Positions 5,874-10,922 of a stretch of 10,922 bases of DNA are shown here, piece after piece (the first letter of the stretch is position 1; each line of letters opens with the position of its first letter). Below the pieces are notes generated by a model. The model was not told where the DNA came from. It ran no database searches and saw only the letters and a list, made by a program, of their open reading frames with translations. This stretch comes from an uncultured Campylobacter sp. Lineage in GTDB: Bacteria; Campylobacterota; Campylobacteria; Campylobacterales; Campylobacteraceae. The stretch covers positions 1 through 10,922 of the forward strand of contig NZ_CALHHT010000470.1 in the NCBI RefSeq assembly GCF_938031315.1, read 5' to 3'. The position numbers and the translations under genes are program-made.

Positions 5874-7121
5874 TTAATACATCGCGCGGTCGTAGATGAT
5901 AAAGCGGTGCGCCAAATCCCGCACTTCCTCTTTGACCTGCGCCTGAAGCTTGGAATTTGAGATGTCGCTTAGCACGTCGGCGATTTTATTTCCGATAAAC
6001 TCAAATTCTTTCTCCTTCATGCCGCGCGCCGTAAGTGCGGGGCTTCCGACGCGGATACCGCTGGTGACGAATGGGCTGCGCGTCTCGCCCGGCACGGTAT
6101 TTTTATTCGTCGTAATACCTGCGTTTTCAAGCGCGGCGCTAGCGTCCTTGCCGCTAAAATCTCTATTTAAAAAGCTCATTAAAATCAGATGGTTATCGGT
6201 GCCGCCGCTAACAAGATCAAAGCCGCGCTTAACCAGCGTTTCGCCCAAAACTCTAGCGTTTGCCTTGACCTGCTTGGCATAGACCTTCCACTCGGGGCTT
6301 AGATTGTGTTTAAAGCCCACCGCCTTAGCGGCGATGACGTGCATTAGCGGGCCGCCTTGGATGCCCGGGAAGATCGCCGAGTTGATCTTTTTAGCAAATT
6401 CCTCGTCGTTGGTCATTATGATGCCGCCGCGCGGACCGCGAAGCGTTTTATGCGTGGTCGAGCTTACGACGTGGCAGTGCGGAAACGGATCCGTGTGTTC
6501 GCCCGCGACGACGAGCCCTGCGACGTGCGCTACGTCGGCGAAAAGAAACGCGCCCACGCTATCTGCGATCTGTCTAAATTTAGCAAAATCTATCTCGCGC
6601 GTATAGGCGCTCGCACCGCAAACGATCATCTTCGGCTTTACGATCTGAGCGATCTCAAGCACCTTATCATAGTTTATGCGACCATCGAGCTCCACGCCGT
6701 ATTCAAAGCTCTCATACATCTTTCCGCTGCTTGAGACCTTCGCGCCGTGCGTCAAATGCCCGCCGTGGCTAAGCGCCATGCCTAAAATTTTCTCGCCCGG
6801 TTTCAAAAACGCAGCATATACACCCTGGTTGGCTTGGCTGCCGCTGTTTGGCTGGACGTTTGCAAACTCACAGCCGAAGAGCTTTTTGCAGCGATCGATC
6901 GCAATCTGTTCGATCTCGTCTACGAACTCGCAGCCGCCGTAGTAGCGCTTGCCGGGATAGCCCTCGGCGTATTTGTTCGTTAGCACCGAGCCCATCGCCT
7001 CCATCACCTCGGGATAGGTAAAATTTTCGCTCGCGATCATCTCCAAATAATCGCACTGGCGAGTAAGCTCTTTGTTGGTTAAACTAAAAATTTCATTATC
7101 GAATTTTTCTAAATTTGACAC
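5874..7121 (-). CDS. glyA: Serine hydroxymethyltransferase
   Basis: This cytosolic PLP enzyme interconverts serine plus tetrahydrofolate with glycine plus 5,10-methylene-THF, the main one-carbon supply. The 415 residues match the family length (E. coli 417). Visible motifs are MIASENF near the N-terminus, NKYAEGYPGKRYYGGCEFVD, VQPNSGSQAN, LSHGGHLTHGAKVS, the PLP-contacting D and H in FADVAHVAGLVVAGEH, and the Schiff-base lysine in VVSSTTHKTLRGPRGG (K225 from this start). NKNTVPGETRSPF and the C-terminal IYDRAMY also match. I chose GTG at 7121: AAGGAG (7132-7127) sits 5 nt before it, and the resulting MSNLEKFDNEIF aligns with C. jejuni GlyA as I remember it. A GTG at 7127 overlaps that ribosome binding site and is less likely. 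It lies 2 nt after the lysS stop and is the last gene before the palindromic terminator. Confidence 0.97.
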   Translation of the reverse strand: MSNLEKFDNEIFSLTNKELTRQCDYLEMIASENFTYPEVMEAMGSVLTNKYAEGYPGKRYYGGCEFVDEIEQIAIDRCKKLFGCEFANVQPNSGSQANQGVYAAFLKPGEKILGMALSHGGHLTHGAKVSSSGKMYESFEYGVELDGRINYDKVLEIAQIVKPKMIVCGASAYTREIDFAKFRQIADSVGAFLFADVAHVAGLVVAGEHTDPFPHCHVVSSTTHKTLRGPRGGIIMTNDEEFAKKINSAIFPGIQGGPLMHVIAAKAVGFKHNLSPEWKVYAKQVKANARVLGETLVKRGFDLVSGGTDNHLILMSFLNRDFSGKDASAALENAGITTNKNTVPGETRSPFVTSGIRVGSPALTARGMKEKEFEFIGNKIADVLSDISNSKLQAQVKEEVRDLAHRFIIYDRAMY

Positions 7122-7123
7122 GT

Positions 7124-8617
7124 TCACTCCTTCTCTAAATTTAGCGGCCTCATCGCAGGGAATAAAATCACGTCGCGGATCGATTTTTTATTCAGCAAAA
7201 TCATCGCCAAGCGATCGATCCCAAGCCCCCAGCCGGTAGTCGGCGGCATCGCGTAGCTAAGCGCGCGGACATAATCCTCGTCCATCTCGTGAGCTTCGTC
7301 GTCGCCAGCGTTTTTAGCGTCGATTTGCGCCTTAAATCTGGCGTATTGATCGAGCGGATCGTTCAGCTCGTTAAAGGCGTTGGCTAGCTCCTTGCCTGCG
7401 ATATAAAGCTCAAATCTCTCGGCTATCTGCGGATTTTCGTCGCTTCTGCGCGAAAGCGGGCTGATCGAGATCGGAAAATCCACGATGAAGGTCGGATTTA
7501 TGAGCTTAGCTTCTACGTAATTATCAAAAAGTTCGCTCTGCAGGTGGCCTAGATCGAGCTTTTCATTGACTTCAAATTTATCCTCTTTGAGTTTGGCGAT
7601 GATCTTTTCGCGATCATTTACGATACGTGGCTCGATGCCGCCTATCTGCGTAAGCGCGTCGAGATACTTTATGCGCGCAAAAGGCTTTGAAAAATCGATC
7701 TCGCGCTCATCGTAGATTAAAATTTCGCCCAACCCAAGCCTCTTAAACAGCGCTTTAAATAGCTCCTCGGTTAGGTTCATCGCGTCGTTATAATCATGCC
7801 ACGCCCAGTAGAATTCTATGCTTGTAAATTCCGGATTGTGCGTCAGATCCATACCTTCGTTGCGGAAGTTTCGGTTGATCTCAAAGACCGCCTCCATGCC
7901 GCCTACGACGAGGCGCTTTAGATAGAGCTCCGGCGCGATACGCAAGTAGCGATCAACGTCTAGGGCATTGTGGTGCGTGATGAAAGGCTTAGCATTCGCG
8001 CCGCCTGCGATAGGGTGCATCATCGGCGTTTCGACCTCCAAAAATCCGTGCTTTTCAAAAAAGCTGCGGATCTCGCTAACGATGATCGAGCGCTTGATAA
8101 AATCCTCGCGGACCTCGGGGTTCATTATCATATCGAGATATCTTTGGCGGTAGCGCATCTCGATGTCGATTAGGCCGTGAAATTTCTCCGGAAGCGGGTA
8201 GATCGCTTTGGATGCAAGCGTTATTTTGCTAGCATGGATCGAAAACTCCCCCGTTTGGGTGACGAAGGCGTATCCGCACACCAAAATTATATCGCCCACT
8301 TCGAGATTTTTCTTAAATTTAGCGTAATCCTCCTCGCCGATGCTGTCGCGCGAGTAATAAATTTGAATATTGCCGCTTTGATCTTCTATGTTTGCAAAGG
8401 TGGATTTGCCCGCGACGCGCTTTAGCTTTAATCGTCCGGCGAGGCTTACCTTCTCGCTCGCTTTTTTATCCTCGGTATCTTTTATGAAGCCGAATTTTTC
8501 TTTAAACTCGGCTATGCTCATATCTTTTTTCAGAAAGTGCGGATAGGGATTAGCCCCTAAATTTCGAAGTTCCGACGCCTTGTCTATCCTTTGGATTTCT
8601 AACTGGCTATCAAACAA
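7124..8617 (-). CDS. lysS: Lysyl-tRNA synthetase, class II
   Basis: This cytosolic class II synthetase charges tRNA-Lys. It has an N-terminal OB-fold anticodon-binding domain (about residues 57-137, including GRLKLKRVAGKSTFANIED) and a catalytic domain with the three class II motifs: FLEVETPMMHPIAGGANAKP (motif 1), FRNEGMDLTHNPEFTSIEFY (motif 2) and GWGLGIDRLAMIL (motif 3, near the C-terminus). I place the start at TTG 8617, giving 497 aa. AAGGA lies 6 nt upstream, it follows the fur stop by 1 nt, and the resulting LFDSQLEIQRIDK aligns with the C. jejuni N-terminus MFDNILEQQRIEK as I remember it. An ATG at 8656 would add 13 residues, overlap fur by 38 nt and lacks a ribosome binding site. The stop overlaps the glyA ribosome binding region. 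Confidence 0.97.
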   Translation of the reverse strand: MFDSQLEIQRIDKASELRNLGANPYPHFLKKDMSIAEFKEKFGFIKDTEDKKASEKVSLAGRLKLKRVAGKSTFANIEDQSGNIQIYYSRDSIGEEDYAKFKKNLEVGDIILVCGYAFVTQTGEFSIHASKITLASKAIYPLPEKFHGLIDIEMRYRQRYLDMIMNPEVREDFIKRSIIVSEIRSFFEKHGFLEVETPMMHPIAGGANAKPFITHHNALDVDRYLRIAPELYLKRLVVGGMEAVFEINRNFRNEGMDLTHNPEFTSIEFYWAWHDYNDAMNLTEELFKALFKRLGLGEILIYDEREIDFSKPFARIKYLDALTQIGGIEPRIVNDREKIIAKLKEDKFEVNEKLDLGHLQSELFDNYVEAKLINPTFIVDFPISISPLSRRSDENPQIAERFELYIAGKELANAFNELNDPLDQYARFKAQIDAKNAGDDEAHEMDEDYVRALSYAMPPTTGWGLGIDRLAMILLNKKSIRDVILFPAMRPLNLEKE

Positions 8618-8618
8618 T

Positions 8619-9086
8619 CTACTTCCTTTTTGCCGCGCATTCAGGGCAAATTCCATACAGCTGCATCATATGTCCCGTAAGCGTAAAACCGTGCTCTTTG
8701 GCGACGGCAAGCTGTTTGCGCTCGATAGTAGCATCTTGAAATTCTATGATCTTATTGCAGCTTTTGCAGATTAAATGGTCGTGGTGAGGTTTATTTGCAA
8801 GCTCAAATTTCTTGCCCTGTGCGCCAAATGAGATCGACGTCGCCATACCTGAATCCTCAAGCAAATTTAAGGTGCGATACACCGTCGCTATGCCTACGTT
8901 TAGTTCGGGGAATTTCGCTTTGATCTCATTATGAAGCGCTTCGGGCGTGAAGTGTTTGTTATTGTTATAAAGCGTGCGGAGCAAAACCTCGCGCTGCTTA
9001 GTATATTTTAAACCGCTAGCGGCAAGTGCCTTTTTAAACTCAACGATTAGAGCGTCAAACTCTAAATTTTCGATTTTTGCATTCAT
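8619..9086 (-). CDS. fur: Ferric uptake regulator
   Basis: The 155-residue metalloregulator represses iron-uptake genes with Fe(II) bound; Campylobacter Fur also acts on other targets. N-terminal winged-helix domain: LKYTKQREVLLRTLY, then the recognition helix region NVGIATVYRTLNLLEDSGM (63-81). C-terminal metal/dimer domain: HHDHLICKSC (101-110) with H101, H102, D103 and H104, and two CxxC pairs, C107/C110 and C147/C150, forming the structural zinc site. Length and cysteine pattern match C. jejuni Fur (about 157 aa) rather than PerR or Zur, although Fur-family members are hard to separate by sequence alone. The ATG at 9086 overlaps the cvpA stop (ATGA), with AAAGGA upstream. No promoter was seen directly before it, so it is probably read from further upstream in the operon. 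Confidence 0.94.
   Translation of the reverse strand: MNAKIENLEFDALIVEFKKALAASGLKYTKQREVLLRTLYNNNKHFTPEALHNEIKAKFPELNVGIATVYRTLNLLEDSGMATSISFGAQGKKFELANKPHHDHLICKSCNKIIEFQDATIERKQLAVAKEHGFTLTGHMMQLYGICPECAAKRK
8623..8628 (-). promoter_or_regulatory. Ribosome binding site that decides the TTG start of lysS
   Basis: AAGGAA on the minus strand, inside the last codons of fur, precedes the TTG at 8617 at a standard distance. The competing ATG at 8656 has nothing comparable. Confidence 0.7.
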
Positions 9087-9760
9087 AATTTTGTCCTTTC
9101 TGTAGAATTTACTTCTGAACTGGCGTTAAAATCGCTAGGTTCAGTGCTTTGATTTTGATCCGAGTTCATACGGGTGGTAGAATTTTGATCTTTTAAGAGC
9201 TTATCATCCATCTTAGAACCGATAGAATCCAAGCTTTGTTTGATCTTCGGATCGTCTTTGAGATTTAAAATCCAGTTTCCTATTTTTAAAAAAATCGGCG
9301 CAGTTTTGCTGCTTTCAAAATACCTTTTGGTCTGTTCGTTCATCGACATAGGACCGCTTGCAAGCGTAACGATAACGGCAAAAATCAAGAAAATTTTACT
9401 TACGCTAAACACGAACCCGCCGATCTTATCGACAAAGCCCAGTCCACTCCATTTAAAGAATTTTGAAATAATTTCGCCTATAATCAGACACGAGATCCAT
9501 ACGCCAAAAAGCACAGCGATAAAGCCGATGAGAACCTGCGTCGTGTCGCCCGAAAGCACGCCGTTTGCATTCTGTAAAGCTGGAATTTTTGCTGCAATCC
9601 ACTCGCCTGCCATAGTTTTATAACGCATCGCGGCAAAAAGACCGCCGATGAGACCCAAAATTCCAAAAATTTCTTTTACAATGCCGTTGGTGATACCGCG
9701 CAGTCCGAAGAGCACTACGAGTACCAAACAGCCGACGTCGAACCAATTAATAGCTTCCAT
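9083..9760 (-). CDS. cvpA: CvpA family membrane protein
   Basis: The 225-residue protein has the CvpA (colicin V production) core: four hydrophobic helices at about residues 9-20, 28-46, 76-100 and 113-135, with FDVGCLVLVVLFGLRGITNG at the start, KEIFGILGLIGGLFAA, and FVDKIGGFVFSVSK before the last helix. The remaining 90 or so residues are a polar, Ser/Asn/Asp-rich cytoplasmic or periplasmic tail with no recognised domain. E. coli CvpA is about 160 aa, so this tail is an extension. CvpA is linked to colicin V export and to envelope stress resistance, but the mechanism is unknown. The ATG at 9760 overlaps the pilT stop (TGATG); a TTG directly upstream at 9763 is possible but unneeded. The gene precedes fur in C. 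jejuni as well, so the linkage is conserved. Confidence 0.88.
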   Translation of the reverse strand: MEAINWFDVGCLVLVVLFGLRGITNGIVKEIFGILGLIGGLFAAMRYKTMAGEWIAAKIPALQNANGVLSGDTTQVLIGFIAVLFGVWISCLIIGEIISKFFKWSGLGFVDKIGGFVFSVSKIFLIFAVIVTLASGPMSMNEQTKRYFESSKTAPIFLKIGNWILNLKDDPKIKQSLDSIGSKMDDKLLKDQNSTTRMNSDQNQSTEPSDFNASSEVNSTERTKL

Positions 9761-10842
9761 CAAGCACCCACCACGCCTATTAACTCTTGCAGGTTAGTCG
9801 AGTACCTAAACGCCGTATCTTTTGAAATTTGATTTGCACGGATCGCTTTAACCATCGCTTGAGTTTGAGTTATCATACCGGTAGATTGCTGATTTAGCTG
9901 CATTTGAGAGTAAATTTGATGCACTTTGTTTTCTCGGATCAGGTTCGCAACGGCGTTATTGTTGATTAAAATTTCATGTATCGCGATACGTCCACCGCCA
10001 AGACGTGGAAGCAAGCTCTGCGAAATGACCGCCGTAAGCGATACAGAGAGCATATTTCGCACCTGAAGCTGCTCGCCACCGTCGAAGCTATCAATGATAC
10101 GGTTGATCGTTTGCATCGCTGAGTTCGTATGCAGCGTACCGAAGACCAAGTGTCCGGTTTCGGCTGCGGTGATCGCAATAGAAATCGTCTCTCTATCGCG
10201 CATCTCACCGACGAGGATGATATCAGGATCTTCGCGCAATGCGAATTTCAACGCATTCGCATAGGAATGGGTATCGGTGCCGATGTTTCTGTGCGAAAAA
10301 AGAGCTTTTTTATTCGTATGGACAAACTCAACCGGGTCTTCAACCGTAATAATGTGCTTACGCTCCTTTTCGTTGATCTCATTTAGCATCGCAGCAAGCG
10401 TCGTAGATTTACCGCTACCGGTAGGTCCAGTAACCAAAATCATACCCTTTTCATGCTTGACCACTTCTTTAAAAATCCCAGGGGCTTTTAAATCGTCTAG
10501 ACTTGGAATATCAATAGGAATGATACGAAATGCCGCAGCTAGATCGCCGTTCATCGTGTAATAGTAGTTTCCACGGAAACGCCCGATATTAGGAAGCTCG
10601 ATCGCAAAGTCAAGCTCCTTATTTTCTTCCAACGCACTTTTTTGTGCGTCTGTGATGAGCGCGTAGCAGATATATTCGATATCGGTACCCTTAAGTGGCT
10701 CCATAGCAAGCGGACGTAGTGTTCCGTCGATACGAATCTGAGGCGCAGAGCGCGAAACCAAGTGCAGGTCGCTCGCTTTGTTAAAAACGACCGTTTTAAG
10801 TAGAGTTTCGATATCTACTAAATTTCTTTGAGCTTCTTCCAT
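9760..10842 (-). CDS. pilT: Type IV pilus retraction ATPase PilT
   Basis: The 360-residue hexameric ATPase is of the GspE/PilT secretion superfamily and works at the cytoplasmic base of the type IV pilus, where PilT powers pilus retraction and twitching. The N-terminal PAS-like domain contains KASDLHLVSRSAPQIRIDG. Walker A is GPTGSGKST (139-147), the Asp box is TVEDPVEF (167-173), Walker B is DPDIILVGEMRD (205-216) with E213, and the His box is GHLVFGTLHTNSA (230-242). The PilT-specific C-terminal motif reads AVANLIRENKVHQIYSQMQ (297-315), close to the AIRNLIRE consensus needed for retraction, which favours PilT over PilB or GspE. AAAGGA lies 6 nt before the ATG at 10842. The gene sits between gatC and cvpA, away from other pilus genes, in an operon where C. 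jejuni (no such pilus) lacks it. Confidence 0.94.
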   Translation of the reverse strand: MEEAQRNLVDIETLLKTVVFNKASDLHLVSRSAPQIRIDGTLRPLAMEPLKGTDIEYICYALITDAQKSALEENKELDFAIELPNIGRFRGNYYYTMNGDLAAAFRIIPIDIPSLDDLKAPGIFKEVVKHEKGMILVTGPTGSGKSTTLAAMLNEINEKERKHIITVEDPVEFVHTNKKALFSHRNIGTDTHSYANALKFALREDPDIILVGEMRDRETISIAITAAETGHLVFGTLHTNSAMQTINRIIDSFDGGEQLQVRNMLSVSLTAVISQSLLPRLGGGRIAIHEILINNNAVANLIRENKVHQIYSQMQLNQQSTGMITQTQAMVKAIRANQISKDTAFRYSTNLQELIGVVGA

Positions 10843-10853
10843 TAAAATTCCTT

Positions 10854-10922
10854 TCAGTCTATGATCTTCGGCACTACGAAGTAATTTCCTTCGGACTGCG
10901 GCGCGTGTTTTAAAATATTCGC
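10854..10922 (-). CDS. gatC: Aspartyl/glutamyl-tRNA amidotransferase subunit C, C-terminal end (partial)
   Basis: A frame open from the window edge ends TGA at 10856-10854 and encodes 22 residues ending APQSEGNYFVVPKIID. This matches the conserved GatC C-terminus (an ExxFxVPKVI-like ending). GatC stabilises the GatCAB amidotransferase that converts Glu-tRNA(Gln) and Asp-tRNA(Asn). The stop is 11 nt before pilT, and gatC precedes cvpA-fur in C. jejuni as I recall, which supports the call despite the short fragment. Confidence 0.82.
   Translation of the reverse strand, partial: ANILKHAPQSEGNYFVVPKIID

Noticed and set aside
5950..6942. Plus-strand open frames opposite glyA
   Set aside because: Antisense to a fully conserved enzyme gene with intact motifs, with no family resemblance of their own.
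9086..9130. Fur box or autoregulatory promoter directly upstream of fur
   Set aside because: The region is cvpA coding sequence with an ATGA overlap; no convincing -10 or paired GATAAT-like inverted repeat was seen, and the TAAATTT texture occurs everywhere in this genome.
1..10922. CRISPR array, insertion sequence, tRNA, rRNA, prophage or defence island
   Set aside because: No regularly spaced repeats, transposase or integrase motifs, tRNA-like cloverleaf or restriction/defence genes were seen; nearly all sequence is explained by core genes.

Overview
The window looks like the chromosome of a Campylobacter or close relative (Campylobacterota). Its G+C is moderate for the genus, which points to the oral high-GC group (C. 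gracilis, showae, rectus, curvus type). The evidence is the gene order gatC - cvpA - fur - lysS - glyA - SPOR protein - aroE, which from memory matches the C. jejuni fur region apart from an added pilT. Close GlyA and LysS similarity, the AAATTT/TAAAATTT texture of the spacers, and the DUF4492-cydA-cydB arrangement also fit. Species is an inference.

Layout. Positions 1-450 (+) hold the C-terminal part of an SbmA/BacA-type peptide transporter, ending at a long hairpin terminator. Everything else is on the minus strand, so it reads from right to left. From the right edge: the end of gatC, then pilT, cvpA, fur, lysS and glyA, packed with overlaps or gaps of at most 11 nt as one transcription unit that stops at a perfect 24-bp palindrome. 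A short spacer with an extended -10 promoter candidate follows. Next come a SPOR-domain cell-envelope protein and aroE (1-nt overlap), ending in a hairpin. A 320-nt structured, A/T-rich spacer carries a promoter candidate for the cytochrome bd operon: DUF4492 small membrane protein, cydA, cydB. A 34-codon single-TM ORF with a good ribosome binding site lies downstream of cydB and converges on the SbmA terminator.

Functionally this is mostly core housekeeping: tRNA-dependent amidation (GatC), lysyl-tRNA synthesis, one-carbon/serine metabolism, shikimate pathway, iron regulation, envelope/septal SPOR protein and a high-affinity quinol oxidase. The accessory-looking elements are PilT (type IV pilus retraction) inside the fur operon and the SbmA-like transporter. 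I see no CRISPR array, insertion sequence, tRNA/rRNA, phage or defence system. The most interesting item is the 34-aa ORF, a candidate undescribed small subunit of an oxidase whose CydB also departs from the E. coli-type motifs. Several starts are better placed at non-ATG codons (lysS TTG, glyA and aroE GTG).
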